Shown piece by piece: positions 44,001 through 59,000 of a DNA stretch of 64,000 bases. The translations under genes and the position numbers were made by a program. Source of the stretch: Prorocentrum cordatum (Eukaryota; Sar; Dinophyceae; Prorocentrales; Prorocentraceae); contig CAUYUJ010015271.1 in assembly GCA_963575745.1 (NCBI GenBank), positions 563,908 to 627,907 on the forward strand. The letters are read 5' to 3'. Position 1 is the first letter of the stretch, and each line of letters opens with the position of its first letter. The notes under the pieces are model-generated. The model was not told the DNA's origin and made no database searches. It saw only the letters and a list, made by a program, of their open reading frames with translations.

Positions 44001-47000
44001 CCTGACCACATCAACGGAGTCGTCCACCACCACAGCGTCCGGTACATCCACAGAGTCGTCCACCACCGGGAGTTCAAGTAAGACCCTCTCTTCGACCACA
44101 GAGACCTCTTCCACGACAGTGACATCCATAACGGAGACCTCTACATCGACCAAGAGTATGACATCTCGGACTTCCATTACGACTGCGAGTACGACATCTG
44201 AGACCTCTTCAACGACATTGTCATCGGCAACTGCGACCTCGACGACGACATTGACTACGACATCCCAAACCTCCGTTTCGACAGTGTCAACGACATCAGA
44301 GACCTCTACTACGACTGCGAGCACGGCATCCGAGACTTCTAGCACGACCACGTCCTCCAGAACTTCGGGCACCTTTTCCACGACATTGTCATCAACAACA
44401 GACACCTCCGACACCATGACGGCGTCTTCAAGCACGACCGTTTCGTCCTCGTCCAGAACCCTGACTTCGACTGTAAGTACGTCATCCGCGACATCCACTA
44501 CGACTACGAGCACGACGTCCAAGACCAGTACCACGACGGTGTCTTCGAGCACGACCGTCTCTTCCACATCGGGAACCTCGGCTACGACAGCGACTACGAT
44601 ATCTCCGACCTCCACCACGACTGCAATTACGACATCCGAGACGTCTAGCGCGACAGTGTCATCCACGTCTGTTTCCACAACTTCTAGTACCTCGTCGACC
44701 ACTGCGAGCACGACATCCGAGACCACTGCGAGTACGACACTGACTTCCATTTCGGGCAGCTCCACCACCACTGCGACGACTACGCCGCATTACGTCCTGC
44801 TGGGATTTGGCGACACGTGCGCGTCGCAGGGGTATGAAGAGATCGGAGACTCGACTGAGTGCTTCGGGGATGCGAAGAGCAGAGTTGCGGAGCTCAGCAG
44901 CGTGACGTCGTTCGTGCTAGTAAGCAGCCCATTTGCATGCGTGTTCCAGTACGGGGTGCTCTTCTTCGGCGACGGAAGCGCAGGCATTGCTGACGTCAGT
45001 AAGCAATACGTCTGCAAAGGGCCCGACCAGTTATCAACGACTACGACCCGGACGACATTGAGCACGTCCATGACAACAACCACCCAAAGATACGACCCTT
45101 ACAACGTCAGATACCCGGACCTTTGCCAGATGTGGTATTTTCATGTCGTCAACGACACTACGACAGCGGGTCGCCAGGAGGCTTGCTTTACTGCAGCCGA
45201 CTCAATGGTAAGCGTCGCAGCTTGGGGACAGGGCTTCATCAGCCTGCTTCCCGGGACAACTCTCGGAGGCTGCATCTTCACCCTCGGCGGTGATATCATC
45301 AATTTTTACGACAGGGATGCCCAAAATGCCTACGAGATTTGGCTCGACACTTGCGATGGCCTGACCACATCAACCGAGTCGTCCACCACCACAGCGTCCG
45401 GCACATCCACAGAGTCGTCCACCACCGGGAGTTCAAGTAAGACCCTCTCTTCGACCACAGAGACCTCTTCCACGACAGTGACATCCATAACGGAGACCTC
45501 TACATCGACCAAGAGTACGACATCTCGGACTTCCACTACGACTGCGAGTACGACATCTGAGACCTCTTCAACGACATTGTCATCGGCAACTGCGACCTCG
45601 ACGACGACATTGACTACGACATCCAAAACCTCCAGTTCGACAGTGTCAACGACATCAGAGACCTCTACTACGACTGCGAGCACGGCATCCGAGACTTCTA
45701 GCACGACCACGTCCTCCAGAACTTCGGGCACCTTTTCCACGACATTGTCATCAACAACAGACACCTCCGACACCATGACGGCGTCTTCAAGCACGACCGT
45801 TTCGTCCACGTCCGCAACGCCGACTTCGACTGCAAGCACGACATCTCAGACCTCCACCACGACTGCGAGCACGACGTCCAAGACCAGTATCACAACGATG
45901 TCTTCTAGCACGACCTTGTCTGCCAGCACGTCATCGGGGACTTCGAGCACGACCGTGTCTTCCGGCACGACACTGACCACTATCGAGTGGCCTACGGCCA
46001 ATCCCGCCACCGCGCCTGGGATGTAGATCAAAGGCCTTTCAAATCCATGTTGGGATCTCTTGGGAGGCCTCTTGGAAGCTTCGTGGATGCAGTTTTGGAG
46101 TGGTTTGGGGCCTCTTGGGGGCCTCGTGGGGCCTCTCGTGGGCCTATTGGGGACCTCCTGGGGCTCCTTGGGGACCTGCTGGCGATCTCAAGGTCAACTC
46201 GGGCCGGAGGGCTCGAAATGTCAGTTCGTGTTCCCACTCTTGAGCCCCTCTTAGTGCCCTCTTGGAACACCTTGGGGCCTCGTCGGCGGTATCGGGGCTA
46301 TCTTGCGCCTTGGGGTCGTCTTGGGGTGATCTTGGGGTCCTCTTGGACCGTCTTGGAGCTTCGGGAGCCCGAAAGGCGATACCGCTAACAACCTTCAAAT
46401 CACCCAGGAACATAGCCCTGTCTAAACATATGACGATTATAAGCGGGACCGCCTGGTTGAAATGGATTCACGTACATGTCTGTTGCCCCCGCCCCCCCTT
46501 GAACGTTTCGCCAACGAACGCTTGAAACATCTCAAAGCCCCAATGCACGCAAGGATTATTGCGATCAACATTGGAAGTGACAAGTCATTCGTTGGCCCTC
46601 CCAGGAGCTCAAGGATGTGGTGGCAGCTTCACAGATCGCAGCCCACCCAAGGACGGCGAGGTCTCGATCTGATGCGCGTGCGGTATATAACAAGTCACTG
46701 CGCTGGACCTACCAGGAGCTCACGAACGTGGCGACAGGCTCGCAGATCGCAGGGAACGGCGAGGTCTCAATCTGGTCTGCGTAAAAGGTCACTGCGCTGG
46801 CCCTCCCAGGAACTCATGAAAGAGGCGACAGTTTCGCAGATTGCAGCCCCCCATGGATGGCGAGGTCTCGATCTGATGTGCGTACGGTAAGACCTCACTG
46901 CGCTGGCTCTCCCAGGAGCTCACGAAAGTCTCACTGGGACGGCGAGGTCTCGATGTGGTCTTCGAGTAAGACTTCACGGTGCTGGGCATCCAAGGTGCTT

Positions 47001-50000
47001 ACCGAAGTGGCGGCAGGCTCGCAGATCGCAGCACCCCAGGGACGGCGAGGTCTCGATCTGGTCTGCGTAAGACGTCATTGCGCTGGCCCTTCCTTGAGCG
47101 CGCGAAGGTGGATACAGGTTCGCAGATCGCCGCCTCCTAAGACGACGAGTTCTTGATCTGATGTGCGTAAGACGTCACTGCGCTGGGCCTCCCAGGAACT
47201 CGTGAAAGAGGCGACGGTTGCGCAGACCGTAGCCACCCAGGGACGGCGAGGTCTCAATCTGGTCTGCGTAGGAGGTCACTGCGCTGGGCATCCCAAGCCT
47301 CACCAAAGTGGCGACTGTGTCGCAGATCGCAGCCCCCCAGGAATGGCGAGGTCTTGCTCTGGTCTTCGCGTAAGGCGTCACTTCGCTTGCTGGCCCAGGA
47401 GCACAATGAAGTGGCGACGGCTTCGCAGATTGCACCCCACCAGGGACGGCGAGGTCTCGATCTGGTCTGTGTAAGACGTCACTGCGCTGTGACCCGCAGG
47501 GCTCACCAAAGTGGCGACGGTTTCCAATGATATGGCCACGGGTTCGCAGATCGCAGCCCACCCCCATGGACGGCGAGGTCTCGATCTGGTCTGCGCGCAA
47601 GCCGTCACTGCGCTGGGCCTCGCGGGAACTCACGAGAGAGGCGACAGGTTCGCAGATCGCAGCCCCCAAGGGACGGCGACGTCTCGATCTCGTCTGCGTA
47701 GGGCCTCACTGCGCTGGGCCTCCCAGGAGCTCACCAACGTGGCGACGATTTTGCAGATCGGAGCCCCCCAGGGACGGCGAGGTCTCGATCTGGTCTGCGA
47801 AAGATGTCATTGCGCTGGGCCTCCCAGGAGCTGAAGAACGTGTTGGCACTTTCCTGGATTGAAGCCTCTAGTTAGGGACTGAAAGGTCCCGGCGCCAGTC
47901 ACGCCATTGGCGCCTCACCCCCGCCGCCCCGCCCTCCGCATCTCGCATCCTCTCCCTTCACGGATGAGGATGAGGAGGAGGAGGAGGAGGAGGCGGAGGA
48001 GGAGAAGGGGGGAAGGGGGAAGAGGAGGACGAGGAGGAGGAGGAGGAGGAGAATACGAAGAAGCCTCTATGGACGGCGCGGCGCCGAGAAAATGGCGGCG
48101 GTTTCAAGGATGGCAGCCCCCCAGGGACGGCGAGGTCTCGATCTGGTCTGCGTAAGACGTCACTGCGCTGGGCATCACAGGAGCTCACCAAAGTGGCGAC
48201 TGCATCGCAGATCGGAACCCCCTAGGGTCGGCGAGGTCTCGATCTGGCCTACGTAAGACGTCATTGCGCTGGGCCTCCCAGGAGCTCACGAATTTGGCGA
48301 CGGTTTCGCAGACCTTAGCCTCCCCCCCAGGGACGGCGATGCCTTGACCTGATCTGCGTGTAAGACGTCGCCGAGCCGCTGGCCCCGCAGGAGACCAGTC
48401 ATGTGGCGACGGGTTCGCAGATCGCAGCCCAGGGCCTCGCGGGAGCTCACGAGAGAGGCGACAGGTTCGCAGATCGCAGCCCCCAAGGGACGGCGACGTC
48501 TCGATCTCGTCTGCGTAGGACGTCATTGCGCTGGGCCTCACAGGAGCTCACAAACTTGGCGACGTTGTCGCAGATCGCAGCCCCCCAGGGGCGGGGAGGT
48601 CTCGATCTGGTCTGCGAAAGATGTCATTGCGCTGGGCCTCCCAGGAGCTGAAGAACGTGTTGGCACTTTCCTGGATTGAAGCCTCTAGTTAGGGACTGAA
48701 AGGTCTCGACGCCAGTCACGCCATTGGTGCCTCACCCACGCCGCCCCGCCCTCCCCGTCCCGCATCCTCTCCCTTCACAGAGGAGGAGGGAGGAGGAGGA
48801 GGAGGAGGAGGAGGAGGAGGAGGAGGAGGAGGAGGAGGAGGAGGAGGAGAGGAGGAGGAGGAGGAGGAGGAGGAGGGGGAGGGGGAGGGAGGAGGAGGAG
48901 GAGGAGGGAGTTGGGAGGAGGAGGAGGAGGAGGAGGAGGAGGAGGAGGAGGAGGGGGAGGAGGAGGAGGAGGAGGGAGGAGGAGGAGGAGGAGGAGAGGA
49001 GGGGAGGAGGGAGGAGGAGGAGGAGGAGGAGGCGGAGGAGGAGGAGGAGGAGGAGAATACGAAGAAGCCTCTATGGACGGCGCGGCGCCGAGAAAATGGC
49101 GGCGGTTTCAAGGATGGCAGCCCCGCAGGGACGGCGAGGTCTCGATCTGGTCTGCGTAAGACGTCACTGCGCTGGGCCTCACAGGAGCTCACCGAAATGG
49201 CGACGGCATCGCAGATCGGAACCCCCTAGGGACGGCGAGGTCTCGATCTGGCCTGCGTAAGACGTCACTGCGCTGGGCATCCCAGGAGCTCACCAACGTG
49301 GCGAGGGTATCGCAGATCGGAGCTCCCCAAGGACAGCGCGGTCTCGACCTGGTCTGCGTAAGACGTCACTGCGCTGGGCCTCCCAGGAGCTCACAAAAGT
49401 GGCGACGGCTTCGCAGATCGGAGCGTTCCCCCAGGGACGGCGAGGTCTCGATCTGTTCTGCGCAAGACGTCATTGCGTTGGGCCTCCCACGAGATCACCA
49501 AAGTAGCGACAGTTTCGCAGCACCTCAGGGACGGCAATGTCTCGATCTGGTCTGCGTAAGACGTCACTGCGTTGAGCCTCACATGAGCTCGCAAATGTGA
49601 CGACGGTTTCGCAGATCGGAGCTCCCCAAGGACAGCGCGGTCTCGACCTGGTCTGCGTAAGACGTCACTGCGCCGGGCCTCCCAGCAGCTCACCAAAGTG
49701 GCGACGGTTGCGCAGATCGCAGCGCCCCAGGGACAGCGAGGTCTCGACCTGCTCTGCTTAAGTCGTCACTGCGCTGGGCCTCCCAGGAGCTCACCTAAGT
49801 GGCGACGGCAACGCAGATCGCAGCCCCCAGGGACGGCGAGGACCCGACCTGGTCTGCGAAAGACGTCACTTCGCTGGGCCTCCCAGGAGCTCACCAAAGT
49901 GGCGACGTTATCGCAGATCGCAGCCCCCCAAAGGACGGCGAGGTCTCGATCTGGTCTGCGTAAGACGTCATTGCGCTGGGCCTCCCATGAGCTCACCAAC

Positions 50001-53000
50001 GTTGCTTCGGTATCGCAGATCGGAGCCCCCCCAGGGGCGGCGAGGTCTCGATCTGGCCTGCGTAAGACGTCACTGCGCTGGGCCTCCCAGGAGCTCACCA
50101 AAGTTGCGACGGTTTGGCAGATCGCAGCCCCCCAGGGACGGTGAGGTCTCGATCTGGTCTGCGTAAGACGTCACTGCGCTTGGCTTCCCAGGAGCTCACC
50201 AACGTGGCGAAGGTATCGCAGACCGGAGCCCACCAGGGACGGCAAGGTCTCGATCTTTTCTGCGCAAGACGTCATTGCGTTGGGCCTCCCACGAGATCAC
50301 AAAAGTAGCGACAGTTTCGGAGATCGCAGCACCCCAGGGACGGCCAGGTCCCGATCTGGTCTGTGTAGGATATCATTGCGCTGTGCCTCCCAGGAGCTCA
50401 CCAAAGTGGAGATGGTTTCGCAGATCGGAACCCCTCAGGGTCGGCGAGGTCTCCGATCTGGTCTGCGTAAGACGTCACTGCGCTGGGCATCACAGAAGCT
50501 CACCAAAGTGGCGACAGCATCGCAGATCGCAGCCTCCCTGGGACGGCGCGGTCTCGACCTAGTCTGCGCAGTTAAGATGTTACTGCGCTGGGCCTCCTAA
50601 GAGCTCACCAGCGTGGCGACTGTTTCGCAGATTGCAGCTCCCCAGGGTCAGCGAGGTCCCGATCTGGTCTGCGTAAGACAGAGCCTCCCAGGAGCTCACC
50701 AAAGTAGCGACGGTATCGCGCGGATCGGAGACCCCCCCAGGGACGGCGAGGTTACGACCTGGTCTTCGTAAGACGTCACTGCGCTGGGCACCCCAGGAGC
50801 TCACCAGAAATTCGAGACGGCACCGCAGATCGCAGCCCCCCAGGGACGGCAAGGTCTCGATCTTGTCAGCGTAAGACGTCACTGCGCTGGGCCTCCCAGG
50901 AGCTCACCAAAGTGGCGACGGTATCGCAGATCGCAGCCCCCGAAAGGACGGCGAGGTCTCGATCTGGTCTGCGTCAGACGTCATTGCGCTGGGCATCCCA
51001 GGAGCTCACCATCGTGGCGACGATTTCGCAGATTGCAGCCCCCCCTAGGGACGGTGAGGTCTCGATCTGGCCTGCGTAAGACGTCACTGCGCTGGGCCTC
51101 CCAGGAGCTCACCTAAGTTGCGACGGTTTCGCAGATCGCCGCTCGCCATGGAGGGCGCGGTCTCGATCTGGTCTGCGTAAGACGTCACTTCGCTAGGCCT
51201 CCCAGGAGCTCATCATAGTGGCGACGGTTTCGCAGATTGGAGCCCCCCAGGGACGGCGAGGTCTCGATCTGGTCCGCGTAAGACGTCACTGCGCTGGGCC
51301 TCCCAGGAGCTCACCTAAGTTGCGACGGTTTTGCAGATCGCAGCCCCCCAGCGACGGCGAGGTCACGATCTGTTATGTAAAAGATGTCACTGCGCTGGGC
51401 CTCGCAGGAGATCACCAAAGTGGCGACGGTTTCGCAGATCGGAGCCCCCCAGGGACGGCGAGGTCGTCTGCGTAAGACGTCACTGCGCTGGGGCCTCCCA
51501 GGAGCTCACCAAAGTGGCGACGGTATCGCAGATCGCAGTCCCCCAGGGACGATGTCTCGATCTGGTCTGTGTAAGGTGTCACTGCGCTGGGCCTCCCAGG
51601 AGCTTGCCAAATTGGCGACAGCATCGCAGATCGCAGCCCCCCAGCGACGGCGAGGTCACGATCTGTTCTGTAAAAGATATTACTGCGCCGGGCCTCCCAG
51701 GAGCTCACCAAAGTGGCGACGGTTTCGCAGATCGGAGCCCCCCAGGGACGGCGAGGTCGTCTGCGTAAGACGTCACTGCGCTGGGCCTCCCAGGAGCTCA
51801 CCAAAGTGGCGACGGTATCGCAGATCGCAGTCCCCCAGGGACGATGTCTCGATCTGGTCTGTGTAAGGCGTCACTGCGCTGGGCCTCCCAGGAGCTCACC
51901 AAAATGGCGACGGTTTCGCAGATTGGAGCTCCCCAAGGCCGGCGAGGTCTCCGATCTGGTTTGCGTAAGTCACTGCGCTGGGCCTCCCAGGAGCTCACCA
52001 AAGTAGCGACGGTTTCACAGATCGCAGCCCCCCAGGCAGCGCAAGACGGGGAGGAGAAGGGTTTTCTCTGTTCATTTCGAGAACCCAACCAGGGGAGGGG
52101 TGAGCACAACCAGCGTACAGTGAATGATGTTGACTTCTCGGGGCCCTCTTGGGGAGCTCCTTCGGTTGCCCATTGGAGGCCCCTTAGGGCGTCTTGGGGG
52201 GCGTCTTGGCTCGTCCTTGGGCCATCTTGAGCGTCTGGGAGCGATCTTCGGGCGACTCGAGGCCCTCTCGGACAGTCTTGGGGGCCTCTTTGGGGCCCAC
52301 CTTGCCCGTCTTTGGGCCCACCTGCTTCTGGAGAAGACGCGCGGGGAGCCCCTGAGAGCGCGCGGGAGCGCCCAGGAGATCCGGAACTTGGGGCGTGAGC
52401 CCACTAGACAAATTTAGCAGGGCTCACAACTGATACCTCGAATGGTCCTGAGGACACTCCGCTCCGTTCCCCGAGGCACGGTGGCGGACTTCGGGCAGCT
52501 CCACCACCACTGCGACGACTACGCCGCATTACGTCCTGCTGGGATTTGGCGACACGTGCGCGTCGCAGGGGTATGAAGAGATCGGAGACTCGACTGAGTG
52601 CTTCGGGGATGCGAAGAGCAGAGTTGCGGAGCTCAGCAGCGTGACGTCGTTCGTGCCAGTAAACAGCCCATTTGCATGCGTGTTCCAGTACGGGGTGCTC
52701 TTCTTCGGCGACGGAAGCGCAGGCATTGCTGACGTCAGTAAGCAATACGTCTGCAAAGGGCCCGACCAGTTATCAACGACTACGACCCGGACGACATGGA
52801 GCACGTCCATGACAACAACCACCCAAAGATACGACCCTTACAACGTCAGATACCCGGACCTTTGCCAGATGTGGTATTTTCATGTCGTCAACGACACTAC
52901 GACAGCGGGTCGCCAGGAGGCTTGCTTTACTGCAGCCGACTCAATGGTAAGCGTCGCAGCTTGGGGACAGGGCTTCATCAGCCTGCTTCCCGGGACAACT

Positions 53001-56000
53001 CTCGGAGGCTGCATCTTCACCCTCGGCGGTGACATCATCAATTTCTACGACAGGGATGCCCAAAATGCCTACGAGATTTGGCTCGACACTTGCGATGGCC
53101 TGACCACATCAACCGAGTCGTCCACCACCACAGCGTCCGGTACATCCACAGAGTCGTCCACCACCGGGAGTTCAAGTAAGACCCTCTCTTTGACCACAGA
53201 GACCTCTTCCACGACAGTGACATCCATAACGGAGACCTCTACATCGACCAAGAGTATGACATCTCGGACTTCCACTACGACTGCGAGTACGACATCTGGA
53301 ACCTCTTCCACGACATTGTCATCGGCAACAGCGACCTCGATGACGACAGTGACTACGACATCCAAGACCTCCAGCTCGACGATTTCTACGACCACGACAG
53401 TGTCGACGGTAACGGAGACGTCATCTACTATTACGAGTACGACATCGTGGACCTCTTCCACGACCGAATCGTCGACAAGTGAGACTTCCAGTAAGACTTT
53501 CAGCACGACTTCTGACACCTCGTCGACTACACGGACGTTCTCCACAACTGTGTCTACGACATCCGCGACATCCAGCAGCACTGCGACTACGACATCTGCT
53601 TCGTCTTCGACCACGCACACGTTTGGCGCATACGTTCGCTACGTCTGCAAAGGAGAACAGCAGACGACCGCAACCACGGAGTCGTCCACGAGCACGGCTT
53701 CCAGCCAAACGGAGAGTTCCAGCACGACCGTTTTTACGACCACCGAGACATTGTTCACGACACTGTCAACGAAAACAGATACCTCAACCACGACCGCGAT
53801 CTCGTCATCCGATTCCTCCAGTACGACTATTTCAACGAAGACAGATACGTCTACCAATACCGTGACCACGATGTCGGATACATCTAGCATGACAGCAACA
53901 CAAACAAGCATGTCGGACACCTCCACCAAAACCAGGACCTCTGACACGACACTGTCAACGAAAACAGATACCTCAACCACGATTGCGATCTCGTCATCCG
54001 ATTCCTCTAGTACGACTATTTCAACGAAGACAGATACGTCTACCAATACCGTGACCACGATGTCGGATACATTTAGCATGACAGCAACACAAACAAGCAT
54101 GTCGGACACCTCCACCAAAACCAGGACCTCTGACACGACACTGTCAACGAAAACAGATACCTCAACCACGATTGCGATCTCGTCATCCGATTCCTCTAGT
54201 ACGACTATTTCAACGAAGACAGATACGTCTACCAATACCGTGACCACGATGTCGGATACATTTAGCATGACAGCAACACAAACAAGCATGTCGGACAGCA
54301 CAGCGCAGGTTGGGACGACTGGCGACGCCGCTACGACAGCGCCCGAGGAGTCGACCTCTCCCGTGGCTGAGACCACAGGTGCCATTAGTACAATACCACC
54401 CGTAGATGGCACTGCGACCAGCACAAGTGGCACCATTGCCGCGCAGAGCAGCACCGGCGCAATCAGCACCACTGCGACCAGCACCACTGCGACCAGCACC
54501 ACTGCGACCAGCACAAGTGGCACCACTACCACGCAGAGCAGCACCAGCGTAACCAGCACCACTGCGACCAGTTCCAGTATCACCGCGACTAGCACCACTA
54601 CGCCGCTTTACGTCGTAATGACTTCCATATGGTTTGAAAGCTCTGGTTCCGAAGAGGAGGTGACAAATGCGGTGACTTCTCATCTATTGAACTTCTACGA
54701 GATAGCTGAGGAACAATTGTCTGTAGCTGTCGTCGCTAACGCGTCCGCATCCTCATCCAGGAGACTTTCCAGCTCGTATGATATCGATGTTGAGATAGTC
54801 GCCCCCATCGATGCTGCCCAGCAAATCTTGGATGTGACAGTCAGTATTGTCAATGATACAGCTAATTTCACAGAGTCTATGCAAGCAACTTTCCAGTCGA
54901 ACGGCATGACTGTGACTGCATCTTCGATCATTATTGCACCACCAGAAATGAAGATTGTTACTGCCACCATGACAACCGTGAGTGCCACCCAGACTAGTGC
55001 GACGGCAACCACCATCTCTCTGACGAGCAGTACCAGCTCGACCAGCAGCACTGGAACCAGCACTGCGACCCGCATCACTCAGACGAGCACCGCGACGTTC
55101 ACAATCACAGTATCTGACACTAGCATAACCACGACCAGTGCGATCAGTACGAGCATGACCCAGACAAGCACCGCTGGCACGACATCCGTGACCTCTACCA
55201 CGACAGTGACATCGGAAACATATTATACGACCGTGCCAACGGCAACAGACACCTCCGTCACGACGACAATTTCATCGGCTGGCACTTCGGCGACCAACAA
55301 TTTCAGCACATCAGTGTCATCTCCACCCGGAGACAGCACATTTCAGGTGGACGCCTTTACGACAGCGCCCGAGGAGTCGACCTCTCCCATGGTGGAGACG
55401 ACAGATGCCGTCAGTACAACACCACCCGGAGACAGCACAGTTCAGGCGGGGACGACTGGCGACGCCGCTACGACAGCGCCCGAGGAGTCGACCACCCCGA
55501 TGGCGGAGACGACAGGTGCCGTCAGTGCAACATCACCGGAAGACAGCACATTTCAGGCGGGGACGCCTGGTGACGCTACTACAACAGCGCCTGAGGAGTC
55601 GACCTCTTCCGTGGTGGAGACGGCAGATGCCGTCAGTACAGCACCACCTGGAGACAGCACAGCTCAGGCGGGGACGCTTGGCGACGCCGCCACGACAGCG
55701 CCTGAGGAGTCGACCACCCCGATGGCGGAGACGACAGGTGCCGTCAGTGCAACACCACCCGGAGACAGCACAGTTCAGGCGGGGACGACTGGTGACGCTA
55801 CTACAACAGCGCCTGAGGAGTCGACCTCTTCCGCGGTGGAGACGGCAGATGCCGTCAGTACAGCACCACCCGGAGACAGCACAGCTCAGGCGGGGACGAC
55901 TGGCGACGCCGCTACGACAGCGCCCGAGGAGTCGACCACCCCGATGGCGGAGACGACAGGTGCCGTCAGTGCAACACCACCCGGAGACAGCACATTTCAG

Positions 56001-59000
56001 GTGGACGCCTTTACGACAGCGCCCGAGGATTCGACTTTTGCCGTGGTGGAGACGACAGATGCCGTCAGTACAGCACCACCCGGAGACAGCACAGCTCAGG
56101 CGGGGACGACTGGCGACGCCGCTACGACAGCGCCCGAGGAGTCGACCACCCCGATGGCGGAGACGACAGGTGCCGTCAGTGCAACACCACCCGGAGACAG
56201 CACATTTCAGGTGGACGCCTTTACGACAGCGCCCGAGGATTCGACTTTTGCCGTGGTGGAGACGACAGATGCCGTCAGTACAGCACCGCCCGGAGACAGC
56301 ACAGGTCAGGCGGGGACGACTGGCGACGCCGCTACGACAGCGCCCGAGGAGTCGACCTCCCCGATCGCGGAGACGACAGGTGCCGTCAGTGCAACACCAC
56401 CCGGAGACAGCACATTTCAGGCCGGGACGACTGGTGACGCTACTACGACAGCGCCTGAGGAGTCGACCTCTTCCGTGATGGGAACGGCAAATGCCGTCAG
56501 TACAGCACCACCCGAAGACAGCACAGCTCAGGCGGGAACCTTTGGCTACGCCGCTACGACAGCGCCCGAGGAGTCGACCACCCCGATGGCGGAGACGACA
56601 GGTGCCGTCAGTGCAACACCATCCGGAGACAGCACATTTCAGGCGGGGACGACTGGTGACGCTACTACAACAGCGCCTGAGGAGTCGACCTCTTCCGTGG
56701 TGGAGACGACAGATGCCGTCAGTACAGCACCACCCGGAGACAGCACAGCTCAGGCGGGGACGACTGGCGACGCCGCTACGACAGCGCCCGAGGAGTCGAC
56801 CTCCCCGATGGCGGAGACGACAGGTGCCGTCAGTGCAACACCACCCGGAGACAGCACATTTCAGGCGGGGACGACTGGTTACGCGAGTACGACAGCGCCT
56901 GAGGAGTCGACCTCTTCCGGGGTGGAGACGGCAGATGCCGTCAGTACAGCACCACCCGGAGACAGCACATTTCAGGTGGACGCCTTTACGACAGCGCCCG
57001 AGGATTCGACTTTTGCCGTGGTGGAGACGACAGATGCCGTCAGTACAGCACCGCCCGGAGACAGCACAGGTCAGGCGGGGACGACTGGCGACGCCGCTAC
57101 GACAGCGCCCGAGGAGTCGACCACCCCGATGGCAGAGACGACAGGTGCCGTCAGTGCAACACCACCCGGAGACAGCACATTTCAGGTGGACGCCTTTACG
57201 ACAGCGCCCGAGGATTCGACCTCTCCCGTGGTGGGGACGACAGATGCCGTCAGTACAGCACCACCCGGAGACAGCACAGCTCAGGTAACGACTGTGAGCA
57301 CCGTATCGACGACCTCCAGCACAACAGTATCAACGAAAACAGGGACTTCCAGCACCACTGGCACGTCCAGCACGACAGTGCCAACTGAAACAGAAACTTC
57401 CGTCACAACTCGAAGTGTGACTTCCGAGACGTCGAGCAGCTCAGAGTCAACGAAAACCGAGACTTCCAGTATGATTGCAAGCACGACCTCCATGAGTGGC
57501 ACGACTGCGAGTATGACTTCAGCTACGTCTAGCAGGACGGTCACATCGAGCACATCTATTTCGACACTGTCAACGAAAACATTGACTTCATTAACGACTG
57601 TGAGCACCGTATCGGCGACCTCCAGCACAACAGTATCAACGAAAACAGGGACTTCCAGCACCACTGGCACGTCCAGCACGACAGTGCCAACTGAAACAGA
57701 AACTTCCGTCACAACTCGAAGTGTGACTTCCGAGACGTCGAGCAATTCAGAGTCAACGAAAACCGAGACTTCCAGTATGACTGCAAGCACGACCTCCATG
57801 AGTGGCACGACTGCGAGTATGACTTCAGCTACGTCTAGCAGGACGGTCACATCCAGCACATCTATTTCGACACTGTCAACGAAAACATTGACTTCATTAA
57901 CGACTGTGAGCACCGTATCGACGACCTCCAGCACAACAATATCAACGAAAACAGGGACTTCCAGCACCACTCGCACGTCCAGCACGACAGTGCCAACTGA
58001 AACAGGAACTTCCGTCACAACTCGAAGTGTGACTTCCGAGACGTCGAGCAACTCAGAGTCAACGAAAACCGAGACTTCCAGTATGACTGCAAGCACGACC
58101 TCCATGAGTGGCACGACTGCGAGTATGACTTCAGCTACGTCTAGCAGGACGGTCACATCGGGAACAGAGACATCGAGCAAGTCAGTGTCAACGACATCTG
58201 AGTCTTCTACCACGACTGCGACTAGGACATCTGGTACTTCTGCCACTACTTGGAGCACGTCATCCGAAACATCAACTTCTAGCACGACTGTGACTACAAT
58301 ATCCGATACTTCCAGCAGCACGGGGACCACCCAGAGTTCAAGCACCACTTGGACCACGACGACCAAAACCTCTTCCTCGACGGTGTCTGCAACCACCGGT
58401 AGCTCTACTTCGACTGGGACTTCGCCAACCAGGACCTCTACCAAGACGGGAACTACGACATCCAAGTCTTCCAGAACGATTGTGTCTACAACCACTGAGA
58501 CCTTTACAACCACTGAGATTTCGACAAGCGAGACTTCCAGCAATACTGGGACTATGACAAGCGAGACCTCCAGCACGACCATGTCTTCCAGTACCTCACT
58601 GACTAATAGTTCGGGCACCATTTCCACGACAATGTCATCGACAACAGAGACCTCCGGCACCACAACGGCGACGTCAAGCACGACCGCCTCGCTCACGTCT
58701 GGAACTTCGACCTCGACTACAAGTACGTTATCCCTGACATCCAGCACGACTCCGAGTACGACGTCTGAGACCTCAAGTGCGAGCTTATCCTCCACGTCAG
58801 TGACCGTGACTGCCACCATAGAGCGGTTGTCCGAGATCCGCAGTACCCTTCGGCTTACATTCGGCACCAACGTCTCCACAGCCGATGCTGCGGCCGCTGC
58901 CCAGCGCGCCGTTGCGTTGTATCTGAACACGTCGGAATCGCTGGTCGTCATCGACGCTGTAACCGTCAATCAAGCAGGCGCATCTCGCAGCGGATGGGGT

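Noticed and set aside
57281-58969. A 562-codon Val/Asp/Glu-rich minus-strand frame
   Set aside because: It is the exact antisense of the Thr/Ser repeats of the giant gene; codons such as ACG, TCC and GAC are open in reverse. The same applies to minus-strand frames at 42612-43412, 43971-44771 and 53639-54598.
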